The notes: a model not told the origin generated them from the letters alone. Counted from the first letter of the stretch, positions 43,802-52,986 are shown. The stretch: DNA of 62,348 bases from Sulfurimonas sp. (GCF_023228785.1 NZ_JALOAN010000012.1:1-62348); one strand, 5' to 3'. Numbers and translations: made by a program.

Positions 43802-44754
43802 TCTCTCATCCTATAATTATCAATAAAATCAAATACTGCGTCATCTACTTCTACTTCTAGATCTAGTAAAGAAATAGGCAAATTAAAAGCCTCAATTTTT
43901 ACAAAATCTTTATACGTCACTAAAAGTGTCTCTGAGCCATCATTTTTCAAGATATCTTCTAATTCACTCTTTGTATATGAGTGATGATCTTCAAAGTAGT
44001 GTTTTTGCACTACATTCGCTGGTAGATATTCATCAAGTCTCGAGGGTCTTGCGATTGCAGTTACAAGTGACATTTTATCACTTTTATCTCTAAGATGCAC
44101 TACTCTTTTAAAATCTCTGTTTTCTTTTAAAGTTATTGCATCTTTACTAGCCCAAAGTCTCTCTCTAAATGCGCCTGAGGGCAAACATCTTTTGTTTTTT
44201 GCATCTACTTCTATAAGAAAGTCCAGTTTTTTTATATCATGCTTTGAGTAAGCATCATCTAAAAAAATTATCTTTGCTCCTAGATCTCTAGCTTTTTGTA
44301 TAGCTATATTTCTATCTTCACTTACTATTACTATGGCAGAGGAGAGATTTTTTGCATAAATCATAGCTTCATCTCCGCTAATGTTCACATCGCATAAGAT
44401 CTTATCATCTTCTTTTACTACAAAAAGCCCTCTACTTTTTCGCCCATAACCACGAAGAATCACTGCTGAATTTTCATATCTTGAGGCGAGAGCTGTCACA
44501 AGAGGAGTTTTTCCACTTCCACCAACACTTAGATTTCCAACACTAACTATATCGATGTTAAAATCTTTTACTTCTTTGCTCTTAAAGCGAACAAACATAG
44601 CAAAGCAGTAGATCCAACTAAGAGGAAGAAGTAAAAAAGAGAGAAGATTATCAAAAAGAGTTGGCTTGTAGAAGTATCTCTCAACCCAAAAAACTAACCT
44701 CTTCTTCAACTCTCTTAAACTCTTGTTTTGGCTATTTGTTTTACCTTTTGGCAA
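43798..44754 (-). CDS. lpxK: Tetraacyldisaccharide 4'-kinase
   Basis: The 318-residue inner-membrane enzyme phosphorylates the lipid A precursor. The Walker A region is SVGNLSVGGSGKTPLVTAL, preceded by a membrane helix (LLSFLLLPLSWIYC) and followed by RGYGRKSRG, typical of LpxK. The annotated start lies 40 bp inside the end of the aminotransferase gene; a shorter start cannot be excluded. It is followed by argB. Confidence 0.94.
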   Translation of the reverse strand: MPKGKTNSQNKSLRELKKRLVFWVERYFYKPTLFDNLLSFLLLPLSWIYCFAMFVRFKSKEVKDFNIDIVSVGNLSVGGSGKTPLVTALASRYENSAVILRGYGRKSRGLFVVKEDDKILCDVNISGDEAMIYAKNLSSAIVIVSEDRNIAIQKARDLGAKIIFLDDAYSKHDIKKLDFLIEVDAKNKRCLPSGAFRERLWASKDAITLKENRDFKRVVHLRDKSDKMSLVTAIARPSRLDEYLPANVVQKHYFEDHHSYTKSELEDILKNDGSETLLVTYKDFVKIEAFNLPISLLDLEVEVDDAVFDFIDNYRMRD

Positions 44755-45839
44755 ACAAATTTAACTTCTTCATCATTCATATTCGCATAAATTGGCAGAG
44801 AGAGAACTTGCTGAAAACTTTTAAGTGCTATAGGAAAATTATTTATTTTTAGAGAATATTTTGATTTATAATAAGATAAAAGATGTAGTGGAATATAGTG
44901 AAGTCCACACTCAACACCAACTTTTTTAAGCTCTAGGGCAAAAGAGTCACGATTTTTATCTACTTTTATAATGTAGAGTGAAAATGGGTGCTCTTCGTTG
45001 CTCATATCTGGAATAGTTACATGAGCAGTTGATGCAAGTGCATCGCTATATATTTTCGCTATTTCTTGCTGTCTTTTTATATTTGAGTCTTGCTTTTTAA
45101 GTTGCGCTCTAATATATGCAGCACTAAGCTCACTCATAATATAATCATTTCCAATATCTACAACATCATAGATATATTCGAGTGCATCTTCATCTCTAAC
45201 TATTGCATGTTTTCTTAAAAGTTTAGCTCTATCTATAATCTCATCATCATCACTAACTAACATTCCACCATTACATACATTTTTCTTTAAATGCGGAGAG
45301 AAGTTAAAACAAGTTATATCAGCACCGGTTGAACCTATCTTTTGACCTTGATATGAAGCACCTAGAGCCTCACTTGCATCTTCTACTATTTTGACATTAT
45401 AAATCTTAGCAATAGAATATAATCTGTCAAGATCCACGCTAAAACCAGCTATGTGTGTAACTATAACTGCTTTTAATTTTTTTGATTGGTTATCTTCTAA
45501 ATAAGCTTCTAGTAGATCTAAGTTTATATTGTAGTTTTTTGCTTCTATGTCCACAAAAACTGGCTCAGCATCAAAGTGTCTTACAACCTCAGCTACATTT
45601 ACAAAAGCATTTACACTACAGATTACTTTATCGCCTCTTTTTAAATCAAGTGCTATCATGGCTAAATGCAAGGCTGAAGTTCCATGAGAAGTTGCAAGTG
45701 CATATTTACAACCTATATAAGATGAAAATTCATCTTCAAGTTTTGATACTTGATCTAAATCTTCAGCATCTAAAACATCTGCTACATTTCCATGTTCTTC
45801 TCGTCCACTTTCATATCTACTAAAAGTTATTTTCATCAT
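44715..45839 (-). CDS. DegT/DnrJ/EryC1/StrS-type sugar aminotransferase
   Basis: The start is set at 45839 (or 45836) because GAAGGA lies just upstream; the frame could open at 45887, overlapping nadE. The roughly 375-residue PLP enzyme shows GCKYALATSHGTSALHLAMIALDL, IVEDASEALGASYQGQKIGSTGADITCFNFSPHLKKN (PLP lysine in this segment) and LHYIPLHLL near the end. Such enzymes make amino sugars for surface polysaccharide or nucleotide sugars. It lies between lpxK and nadE, so a role in envelope sugar synthesis is likely; the substrate is unknown. Confidence 0.9.
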   Translation of the reverse strand: MMKITFSRYESGREEHGNVADVLDAEDLDQVSKLEDEFSSYIGCKYALATSHGTSALHLAMIALDLKRGDKVICSVNAFVNVAEVVRHFDAEPVFVDIEAKNYNINLDLLEAYLEDNQSKKLKAVIVTHIAGFSVDLDRLYSIAKIYNVKIVEDASEALGASYQGQKIGSTGADITCFNFSPHLKKNVCNGGMLVSDDDEIIDRAKLLRKHAIVRDEDALEYIYDVVDIGNDYIMSELSAAYIRAQLKKQDSNIKRQQEIAKIYSDALASTAHVTIPDMSNEEHPFSLYIIKVDKNRDSFALELKKVGVECGLHYIPLHLLSYYKSKYSLKINNFPIALKSFQQVLSLPIYANMNDEEVKFVCQKVKQIAKTRV

Positions 45840-45852
45840 ATCTTCCTTCAAG

Positions 45853-46629
45853 TTAATTTCTAAACTCTTCTCTATTGATTTTTGCAATTTTTGGCATCTC
45901 TAATTTAAAGCTATTGTTTGTGACTCTTTTTGTAATCATCTCTAACATCTCTCTATCTATGCCCTTTTTTAAAATATCTTCTTTACTTAATTTCTCATCG
46001 ACCAAAAGTCTCAAAGCAATATCAATCTGTGCATAAGTATAACCCAAATCATCCTCATCGCTCTGTCCTTGCCATAAATCGGCAGAGGGAGCCTTGTTGA
46101 TAATAGCTTTTGAGACACCTAAATACTTAGCTAACTTGTAGATCTCACTTTTATATAGATCTCCTATGGGGTTTATCGCACAAGCTAGATCTCCATAAAG
46201 AGTTCCATAACCTAACATTAACTCACTTTTGTTACTAGTACCCAAAACTAGAGCATTTTCTCTAGCGGATATATCAAAGATAGTAGACATTCTCATACGA
46301 GCTGAAAAATTCCCTACTCTTAACCTATCCATATCTGGATTTAACTCTTCATATGCTCTTAGCATCGGCTCTATAGAAGCTGCAACGGCTTTTATAGAGA
46401 AGTCTTTGCATAGTGTATCTGCATCTGTCAATGAACTCTGTGATGAGTATTGAGATGGCATTTTAACGCACAAGAGATCATCTTTAAAAACTCTCTGCGC
46501 TAGTACTGCAACAACAGCAGAATCTAGACCACCACTAAGTCCAACAATGACTCTATCAAAACCTCTTTTTGTAACTTCAGCTCTTAAAAATCCTTTTAAA
46601 GATTCTGCTATGTGGGCATATTTATTCAT
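45853..46629 (-). CDS. nadE: NH3-dependent NAD synthetase
   Basis: The 258-residue enzyme makes NAD from nicotinate adenine dinucleotide. The PP-loop is VGLSGGLDSAVVAVLA, and LGTSNKSELMLGYGTLYGDLACAINPIGDLYKSEIY is the family hallmark. It lacks the glutaminase domain, so ammonia is the nitrogen source. It is divergent from the metallo-hydrolase, an arrangement I also recall in Campylobacter. Confidence 0.97.
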   Translation of the reverse strand: MNKYAHIAESLKGFLRAEVTKRGFDRVIVGLSGGLDSAVVAVLAQRVFKDDLLCVKMPSQYSSQSSLTDADTLCKDFSIKAVAASIEPMLRAYEELNPDMDRLRVGNFSARMRMSTIFDISARENALVLGTSNKSELMLGYGTLYGDLACAINPIGDLYKSEIYKLAKYLGVSKAIINKAPSADLWQGQSDEDDLGYTYAQIDIALRLLVDEKLSKEDILKKGIDREMLEMITKRVTNNSFKLEMPKIAKINREEFRN

Positions 46630-46761
46630 ATTTTTTTCGCTAACCTTTAAAAATCTTTAACTAAAATTATTATATCAAAAATAATGCACAATTTGCACAA
46701 ATGAATATTTAGTTTTATTTTTTATATTATTTTGTTACAATCCAAACAAAAAAGAGATATT

Positions 46762-47355
46762 ATGAAAATAAAAGTTCAAGCCATGGGAGACTACCAAACC
46801 AACTGTTATATTGTAACGATTGACAATAAAGACTTCATTATAGATCCAGGAGTTGATGCAACTTCTTGGGTAGAGCAAAATGTTAAAAATCCAGTAGCTA
46901 TCCTTAACACTCACGGTCATTTTGATCATGTTTGGTCAAATAATGAATTGCAAAAAAGTTTAAAGATACCACTCTATACACCAAAAGATGATGTAATGAT
47001 GCTTCAAGATAGCTCTTGGATGCCATCACTTCCGCCATCAACTGCAGATGTAGAGGTTAAACCAAATGAAGAGTTTGATTTTGATGGAGTAAAGGTAAAA
47101 TTCCATCATTTCCCGGGTCACAGTGGTGGTACTTCTATGATAGAGATAGGAGATGCAATGTTTAGTGGGGATTTTATTTTTGAGAGATCTATCGGTAGAA
47201 CAGACTTTCCATACTCATCACCAGAAGATATGAAAACATCTCTACAAAGATTTAAAGAGCTAGATTTTGACAAGACTTTGTATCCTGGTCATGGAGGAAC
47301 TACTACCATAAAACAAGAACAAGCCTATACAGATTACTGGATCCAAACCCTTTAA
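46762..47355 (+). CDS. MBL-fold metallo-hydrolase (glyoxalase II-like)
   Basis: The start at 46762 (MKIKVQAMGDYQTNCYIV) matches the family; the frame opens earlier at 46732 without support. The 197-residue zinc hydrolase has the THxHxDH motif in NTHGHFDHVWS and further ligands in FPGHSGGTSMIEI, MFSGDFIFERSIGRTDFP and LYPGHGGTTTI. It resembles the short glyoxalase II-like subfamily without a C-terminal helical domain. Its substrate is unproven. A TACAAT hexamer just upstream (46735-46740) may be its -10. Confidence 0.92.
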   Translation: MKIKVQAMGDYQTNCYIVTIDNKDFIIDPGVDATSWVEQNVKNPVAILNTHGHFDHVWSNNELQKSLKIPLYTPKDDVMMLQDSSWMPSLPPSTADVEVKPNEEFDFDGVKVKFHHFPGHSGGTSMIEIGDAMFSGDFIFERSIGRTDFPYSSPEDMKTSLQRFKELDFDKTLYPGHGGTTTIKQEQAYTDYWIQTL

Positions 47356-47391
47356 AGTTTAAGACTTCTCTATGTCGAGAAGCTTAAGCTT
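47355..47391. terminator. Inverted repeat overlapping the ends of convergent genes
   Basis: A long imperfect hairpin pairs 47355-47370 (through GACTTCTC) with 47377-47391 (GAGAAGC onwards). It begins at the metallo-hydrolase stop and extends into the last codons of the thioesterase. It could stop transcription from both sides. No T-run follows. Confidence 0.4.
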
Positions 47392-47832
47392 TAAGACATG
47401 TTTTTCAGTTATTACTGTTCTAAATTCTCCATGAAATATCTTTATATCTAAGACATGAGCCTCAACATAAACATTTCTTTTTCTTCCCTCTTTATGTCTA
47501 ACTCTAGCCACAAAGTTAATCTCATCTCCAAATTTTACAGGTGAGAGAAAATGAGTATCAGCACCAACTAAGACAACATTCTTTTCATTCACTGCAGCCA
47601 TCGCCGCAAAGTCAGCAGCTCCAAAGATAAAACCACCATGAATAAGTCCTTGATCATCTGCAACCATCTCAGAACTTGTAGTCAGACGAAGTTCTACATA
47701 ACCTTGTTCTATCCTCATAATCTCTCCACACAAATCACGATTTATATTCTCATGTGTGTTAAGTATTACTGAGTTTTGTTCGTCTTCTCTATAGTCATCT
47801 AGTTCTAGATCTTTGTCATTTTCTTCATTCAT
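47359..47832 (-). CDS. Hotdog-fold acyl-CoA thioesterase (PaaI/YiiD-like)
   Basis: The 157-residue protein contains the PaaI-type core IHGGFIFGAADFAAMAAVNEKN and VLVGADTHFLSPVKFGDEINFVARVRHKEGRKR. It may hydrolyse acyl-CoA or act in phenylacetate-like or fatty acyl thioester turnover; the substrate is unknown. The N-terminal about 30 residues are acidic and outside the fold. Its end is convergent with the metallo-hydrolase and its start lies 12 bp from the cmoB stop. Confidence 0.88.
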   Translation of the reverse strand: MNEENDKDLELDDYREDEQNSVILNTHENINRDLCGEIMRIEQGYVELRLTTSSEMVADDQGLIHGGFIFGAADFAAMAAVNEKNVVLVGADTHFLSPVKFGDEINFVARVRHKEGRKRNVYVEAHVLDIKIFHGEFRTVITEKHVLKLKLLDIEKS

Positions 47833-47844
47833 AATTAACCTTAT

Positions 47845-48726
47845 TTATTTTATCAGTCGTACATATACTCTAGCAGGAGCATCATAACCCTCTACAGTTT
47901 TCGTATTATCTTGTGGATCTAAAAAATCTTCTAATGATTGCCCCTCTATCCACGAAGTTTTCCTCTGCTCACTTGTATCTGTTTGCATAGTCTCTAAAAC
48001 TTCAAAATTACTAAACCCAGCTCTATGGCACCAGTTTTTTAGAGCTGGGATTGTTGGAACGAAGTAGACATTTGGTATCTTTGAGTAAGAAGATTTTGGA
48101 CAGAGTGCCATCTCTTCATCTCCTTTGATATAAAAGGTATCAAGAATAACCTCGCCTTGTTCATCAAGTCCACGATATAGAGACTTAAGCATGGCAACAG
48201 GATCACTTCTATGGTATAAAACACCTAAACAAAAAATAGTATCAAACTTCTCTTCATAAAACTCAAGATGCTCAACGCCTAAGAGTTCATAAACAATGTC
48301 GCTTTTTACAAAATGGTTTATAAAATCAAACTGCGTCTTATAAAGAGGAGAAGGATCAAAACCTACTAGAGTCTTTGGATTGTCCTCTTGCATACGAAAA
48401 AGATAATATCCATTGTTGCATCCTATATCGGCAACTCTTCTATTTTTTAAATCAAAATGCCCTCTTAGCAGATTATACTTGATGTTGCTCCTCCACTCCG
48501 CATCTATAAATGTGCCACAAACATCAAAAGGACCTTTTCTCCACGGCATCAAAAGTTTTGCAACTTCATAAATATCACAAGGCTTATCTGAACTTATTTT
48601 TATAGCATCTTCTAACTCAACTTTAAAACCACCATTTGGCAAAGCCTCTAATGCATCACGAAGTGGCTTTATGTTTTTCCATGTCATCCACTTTTGTCTA
48701 TCTTTTCTTATCTCATCTAGGTTCAT
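47845..48726 (-). CDS. cmoB: tRNA U34 carboxymethyltransferase
   Basis: I use the ATG at 48726 (MNLDEIRKDRQKW), as the frame's earlier ATG at 48783 adds a non-homologous stretch. The 293-residue enzyme uses carboxy-SAM to make the cmo5U wobble modification. The substrate-binding segment RKGPFDVCGTFIDAEWRSNIKYNLL and SAM motif VADIGCNNGYYLFRM are characteristic. CmoA, which makes carboxy-SAM, is not in the window. Confidence 0.93.
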   Translation of the reverse strand: MNLDEIRKDRQKWMTWKNIKPLRDALEALPNGGFKVELEDAIKISSDKPCDIYEVAKLLMPWRKGPFDVCGTFIDAEWRSNIKYNLLRGHFDLKNRRVADIGCNNGYYLFRMQEDNPKTLVGFDPSPLYKTQFDFINHFVKSDIVYELLGVEHLEFYEEKFDTIFCLGVLYHRSDPVAMLKSLYRGLDEQGEVILDTFYIKGDEEMALCPKSSYSKIPNVYFVPTIPALKNWCHRAGFSNFEVLETMQTDTSEQRKTSWIEGQSLEDFLDPQDNTKTVEGYDAPARVYVRLIK

Positions 48727-48801
48727 ATCAATCTTTATATCAGTAAATTTTGTTACAATTGTACCAAAAATTATAATGAACAATAATATAATACAAAATC
48801 G

Positions 48802-48965
48802 CGTGACAAAATAAAGTGAAGGAAACCCTTCGCTAGTTCCAATGCTCCGCGTTGGAACTTATCTATATTTTTAGGTGTTATATATAGGCTCCCACGCAGA
48901 GCGTTGGAGCCAGAGGGCGTAAGTATCGGGATTACTATCAATACCGTGACAAAGTAAAATTAAGG
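48802..48965. repeat. REPIN-like pair of inverted palindromes between imperfect direct repeats
   Basis: Two palindromes face each other: AGTTCCAATGC/GCGTTGGAACT (48835-48859, stem of about 11 with one wobble) and GGCTCCCACGC/GCGTTGGAGCC (48887-48911, one mismatch). The second resembles the reverse complement of the first. They are flanked by imperfect direct repeats (48802-48823 and 48944-48965, about 18 of 22 bases alike), the right one lying directly before the cation-efflux gene. This fits a REP/REPIN or MITE-like insertion. Confidence 0.6.
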
Positions 48966-48972
48966 GATTTTA

Positions 48973-49863
48973 ATGAGATTAGAAAAAAAGGCTACTGTTG
49001 TCTCGACTTCAGTCGCAGCAGTTTTAGTTTTGATGAAGATGACAGTGGGAATTTTAAGTGGTTCTATCGCTGTTTTAGCATCTGCTATTGATAGTTGTTT
49101 AGATCTTATTGTTTCACTCTTCAACTACTTTGCTTTAAATACATCTGAGAAAAATCCTGATGATAAATTTAACTACGGAAGAAGTAAGATAGAGCCTCTT
49201 GCCGCTGTAGTCGAGGGAAGTATTATATCTTTTTCAGCTATCTTCATCTTTTATGAAGCCCTTGTAAAGATTGCTCATCCTAGAGAGATGTCGTTTATGC
49301 AAAGCAGTATTTGGGTAATGGCAGCTTCAATTATTATAACTTTAGGACTTGTTTTGTTTTTAAATTATGTTGCAAAAAAAACAGACAACATGGTTATAAG
49401 AGCTGATGCACTTCACTACAAAACAGACCTCTTCTCAAACGGTGCCATTCTTTTAGCTCTAGGTCTTATCGCATATACTGGTGAGCAGTTAATAGATCCT
49501 ATTTTAGGAATTCTTATAGCCATATATATGATCTACTCTGCTATTCCTATCATAAAAGAGGGAGTTCTTATGCTCTTAGATGTAGCCCTTCCACAAGAAG
49601 ATATACAAAAGATTCAAGATGTTTTAGATGCAGAAGAGTTAAACGACTATCACTACTTAAAAACTAGAATATCAGGCTCTCACGTTTATGTCTCTGTTCA
49701 CGCTGTTTTTAATGTAAGCGTATCTTTATATGACGCACATTTAGTAGCCGATAGAGTTGAAGCAAAGATTAAAGCTATTTTTGATGATAAAATTGTACAC
49801 ACACTCATACACATGGATCCATATGATGATTCTGAGATAAATGATACAGAAGAAGGATATTAA
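48973..49863 (+). CDS. Cation diffusion facilitator (FieF-like)
   Basis: The 296-residue protein has six membrane helices in its first 210 residues and a C-terminal cytoplasmic metal-binding domain. The transport-site residues appear as SAIDSCLDLIVS and DALHYKTDLFSNGAI (helices II and V). The family exports Zn, Fe, Cd or similar divalent metals in exchange for protons. The metal is not assignable. Its ribosome region is part of the right-hand direct repeat of the REPIN-like element. Confidence 0.92.
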   Translation: MRLEKKATVVSTSVAAVLVLMKMTVGILSGSIAVLASAIDSCLDLIVSLFNYFALNTSEKNPDDKFNYGRSKIEPLAAVVEGSIISFSAIFIFYEALVKIAHPREMSFMQSSIWVMAASIIITLGLVLFLNYVAKKTDNMVIRADALHYKTDLFSNGAILLALGLIAYTGEQLIDPILGILIAIYMIYSAIPIIKEGVLMLLDVALPQEDIQKIQDVLDAEELNDYHYLKTRISGSHVYVSVHAVFNVSVSLYDAHLVADRVEAKIKAIFDDKIVHTLIHMDPYDDSEINDTEEGY

Positions 49864-49868
49864 AAGAT

Positions 49869-50600
49869 ATGAAATTTTACGCTCTTATTATTGGAACTGA
49901 AATATTAAACGGCAGAAGAGAAGATAAGCACTTTAATTTTGTTCGTGATGAGTTAAAAAAGTATGGTCATGAACTCTTTGCATCATTTATTGTAAGAGAT
50001 GAGACAAAACTACTTCAAAACTGTTTTGAGCTGATTAAAGCTGATAAAGAGTCGGTAATGTTTTCATTTGGTGGGATTGGTTGTACGCCTGATGATCTTA
50101 CAAGAGAGATTGCAGCTGACATTTTCACATCAAAGCCTCTAGAGAGACACAAAGAATTTCTAAAAGATATCTTAGATAGATTTGGCGAGAGAGCTTATCC
50201 TAACAGAGTTCAGATGGCAGATCTACCACAAAACTCAGATCTACTTTTTAATCCAGTAAATAATATGTCAGGATTCTCTTTAGAAAATAGATTTTTTTTC
50301 ACTCCTGGTTTTCCTGAGATGGCACATCCAATGATACGAGATGTTATCTCAAAACTTTGTGCAAATAGTCCACTGAGGCATAGAGTAACACTTCTAGCTA
50401 AAACAAGCGAAGAGACACTAATAGCTAAAATGAGGCTACTTCCTCCGCATATAGAACTATCTTCACTTCCAATGTTTATAGATAAAAAACCAAATGTTGA
50501 ATTGTCTTTGAGTGGATATGATAAGAATGAAGTTAGAGAATACTTCGCTATGTTTGAAGATGAGTTAAAGAAGAACGATATTGAGTATAGGCTACTTTAG
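49869..50600 (+). CDS. MoCF-domain protein (CinA/MoaB-like)
   Basis: The 243-residue protein has a molybdopterin-binding fold: YALIIGTEILNGRREDKHFNFVRDEL, then MFSFGGIGCTPDDLTREIAA and PGFPEMAHPM. This matches the N-terminal half of CinA-type proteins, without the amidohydrolase half. It may act in nucleotide or pterin metabolism; the exact activity is unknown. It begins 5 bp after the cation-efflux gene. Confidence 0.87.
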   Translation: MKFYALIIGTEILNGRREDKHFNFVRDELKKYGHELFASFIVRDETKLLQNCFELIKADKESVMFSFGGIGCTPDDLTREIAADIFTSKPLERHKEFLKDILDRFGERAYPNRVQMADLPQNSDLLFNPVNNMSGFSLENRFFFTPGFPEMAHPMIRDVISKLCANSPLRHRVTLLAKTSEETLIAKMRLLPPHIELSSLPMFIDKKPNVELSLSGYDKNEVREYFAMFEDELKKNDIEYRLL

Positions 50601-50662
50601 ACTCTCAGTAGCTAGAGTCTCATATATTTTAAAATTTCTATAGGCTTTAAGTTCCTGATCAG

Positions 50663-50804
50663 ATTGCGGGTCAAGCCCGCAATGACGAAAATTATGGAGT
50701 TTATTTTACGGTCTCGAGTTTACAATGTCACCACTCCAGCACCATAAATTCCATTATTCCAGCATCCTAACCACCGCTTCGTCACCCTGAACTTGATTCA
50801 GGGT
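50663..50804. repeat. Two REP-like palindromes downstream of the MoCF gene
   Basis: ATTGCGGG/CCCGCAAT (50663-50683) has an 8-bp stem around TCAAG. ACCCTGAA/TTCAGGGT (50784-50804) has an 8-bp stem around CTTGA. The loops are reverse complements of one another. The second palindrome recurs at 25597-25613. Both lie in the 240-bp gap between the convergent MoCF and RNase Y genes; I see no ORF in that gap. Confidence 0.6.
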
Positions 50805-50840
50805 CTCTTGAGATTTTTTAAAGCCATAAAAGTCTTAACT

Positions 50841-52409
50841 CTACTTAGCATACTCTACAGCACGGCTCTCTCTAATAACATTTACTTTTATCTCGCCAGG
50901 ATATTGCACTTTTTCTTCTATCTCTTTTGCTATCTCTTTTGAGATAAGTACAGATTCATCATCGTTTACAAGAGTAGCATTTACAATAACTCTTACTTCA
51001 CGACCTGCATTTATCGCATAGGCTTGCCTAACTCCAGAAAATCCAGATGCTATCTCTTCAATGAGAGTTACCCTTTTTAGAAAACTCTCTAAAACTTCAC
51101 GTCTTGCCCCTGGTCTTGCAGCTGAGAGTGCATCTGCTGCACAAACTGCCGCACACTCTATTGAGTTCATGTCTTCATGCCCATGATGAGCATATATAGC
51201 GTTTATGACCACACTATGTTCATTATAACGATTACAAACTTCTACTCCTAGATCTACATGGTTTCCATCACTCTCATGAGTTAAAGATTTTCCTATATCG
51301 TGAAGCAAGCCTGCTCGTTTTGCAAGTCTTACATCTCCGCCCATCTCTGATGCCATAATTCCAGCTAAATACGCCACCTCTATAGTATGTGCTAATGCAT
51401 TTTGTCCATAACTAGCTCTATATCTAAGCTTTCCAATAAGCTTTATAAGTTCAGGATGCATAGATCCTATATCCATATCTGATATAAGTTCTTCGCCCTC
51501 ACTTAATATTTTATCTTCAAATTCTTCTGAGACTTTTTCAAAAATCTCTTCTATTCTAGCTGGTTGAATTCTTCCATCTTCTATAAGAAGTTGAAGTGTT
51601 TTTGTCGCTATTGCCCTGCGGTACAAGTTAAAACTACTAACTAAAATAGCATTTGGCGTGTCATCTATAATAATATCTACACCAAGTAGAGTCTCTAACG
51701 CCTTTATATTTCTACCCTCTTTGCCTATGATGCGACCCTTTAGTTCATCATCTTCTAGGTGAACAATATTTGTTAATCTCTCTGATGCAAATTCACCTGC
51801 ATATCTGCTTGTAGCTTGAGCTAAAATATAGTTTGCTTTTTTCTTAGCCTCAACTCTCGCCTCATTTTCATAGCGCCTTACTATGTGCGCTACATCAGCA
51901 CGGCTCTTCTCTTCTATACTCTCAAGTAAAACTTTTTTGGCTTCATCTTGAGTCATTCCCGCACTATTTTCTACCGCATGAAGTGCTTCATCAATCTTCT
52001 CTTCATACCTTTTCTTTAGGGCTTCTAGTGACTTTTCATTTCTATCTAAGTCTATCTTTTTAGCTTCTAAAACTCTTACTTCATCACGAAGTCTTTTCTC
52101 TTCATTTTGTTTATATCTCTTAAAACTCTGCTCTTTTTTTGAAACATCATCTTCTCTTTGACTCAAGTGAACTTTCGCTCGCTCTTTTACACTATCAAAC
52201 TCTTTTTTAGCTTCAAACTCAATCTCTTGAGCTCTTAGATTTGACTTGTGTAAAAGGTGTTGTGCTTCATTTTCTATAGCACTAGCTTTTGCTTTTGCTT
52301 TATCAACAAAAACATCAAAATTTGCATGAGTAATTTTCTTAGAGATAAAAAAACCAAAAAGACCACTTATAGTGGCAACTGAGCCACCTATTAGTATCTC
52401 ATTAAACAT
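50841..52409 (-). CDS. rny: Ribonuclease Y
   Basis: The 522-residue membrane-anchored endonuclease starts mRNA decay. It has one N-terminal membrane helix (about 4-24), a long coiled coil (about 30-180), a KH domain (GRIIGKEGRNIKALETLLGVDIIIDDTPN) and an HD domain (AGLLHDIGKSLTHESDGNH). The length is normal. It is convergent with the MoCF gene across the repeat region and lies downstream of the folate cyclo-ligase. Confidence 0.97.
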   Translation of the reverse strand: MFNEILIGGSVATISGLFGFFISKKITHANFDVFVDKAKAKASAIENEAQHLLHKSNLRAQEIEFEAKKEFDSVKERAKVHLSQREDDVSKKEQSFKRYKQNEEKRLRDEVRVLEAKKIDLDRNEKSLEALKKRYEEKIDEALHAVENSAGMTQDEAKKVLLESIEEKSRADVAHIVRRYENEARVEAKKKANYILAQATSRYAGEFASERLTNIVHLEDDELKGRIIGKEGRNIKALETLLGVDIIIDDTPNAILVSSFNLYRRAIATKTLQLLIEDGRIQPARIEEIFEKVSEEFEDKILSEGEELISDMDIGSMHPELIKLIGKLRYRASYGQNALAHTIEVAYLAGIMASEMGGDVRLAKRAGLLHDIGKSLTHESDGNHVDLGVEVCNRYNEHSVVINAIYAHHGHEDMNSIECAAVCAADALSAARPGARREVLESFLKRVTLIEEIASGFSGVRQAYAINAGREVRVIVNATLVNDDESVLISKEIAKEIEEKVQYPGEIKVNVIRESRAVEYAK

Positions 52410-52425
52410 TTTTTTTCCTGTTCTC

Positions 52426-52986
52426 TTAGCCCTTAGTACTTCGTCTTTTTATAATTTTTGGTGTCAATAGTAAATCACATGCGATGTCATATTCATCACA
52501 TATATATTCTTTTGTAAAACAAATGTCTGGTTGCACAAAGATGGTATATGGTTTTTTTTTCAATCTTTCAAAAAAACGATCATACATTCCTTTTCCAAAA
52601 CCTATTCTCTGTAATTTACCATCAACCCCAACCGCAGGTACTATGGCTATATCAATTTTATTTATATTTCTTAGTGTATTTCCCGCTTCGTAAATACCAA
52701 AATTCTTTCTCTTTAGCGGTAATCTAAATGGTACTACTTTAAAACTTTTATCTTGCATAAATGGCAGATAAACATCACAAACTTTACGAACGCTTAAGAG
52801 TGTTTTTCTTATATCTGCTTCAAATTCTAATGGATAGTAAAACAAAATAGACTTTGGTTTTAATCTCTTTATCTCTTTTAAGAGTCGCTTATTTATTATT
52901 GCATCTCTATAGTATTTAGTTGACCTTGGGGCATTTTTCATCTTTTTGATACAATTGCGTCTAAATATCGATTTTGTAAGACTCAT
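52426..52986 (-). CDS. 5-formyltetrahydrofolate cyclo-ligase
   Basis: The start at 52986 begins MSLTKSIFRRNCIKK, typical of the family; the earlier ATG at 53043 is less likely. The 186-residue ATP-dependent enzyme returns 5-formyl-THF to the folate pool. Signatures are FYPLEFEADI, VPFRLPLKRKNFGIYEAG and the glycine loop VVGVDGKLQRIGFGKGMYDRFF (as IVPAVGVDGKLQRIGFGKG). It precedes rny and is divergent from the TlpA-like lipoprotein. Confidence 0.92.
   Translation of the reverse strand: MSLTKSIFRRNCIKKMKNAPRSTKYYRDAIINKRLLKEIKRLKPKSILFYYPLEFEADIRKTLLSVRKVCDVYLPFMQDKSFKVVPFRLPLKRKNFGIYEAGNTLRNINKIDIAIVPAVGVDGKLQRIGFGKGMYDRFFERLKKKPYTIFVQPDICFTKEYICDEYDIACDLLLTPKIIKRRSTKG

Noticed and set aside
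46681..46710. Direct repeat TGCACAA x2 (9-bp period) between nadE and the metallo-hydrolase as an operator
   Set aside because: It is short, in A/T-rich DNA and linked to no regulator in the window, so it could be chance.
50601..50840. Possible CRISPR array in the palindrome-rich gap
   Set aside because: Only two dissimilar palindromes are present, without regular spacers or cas genes.
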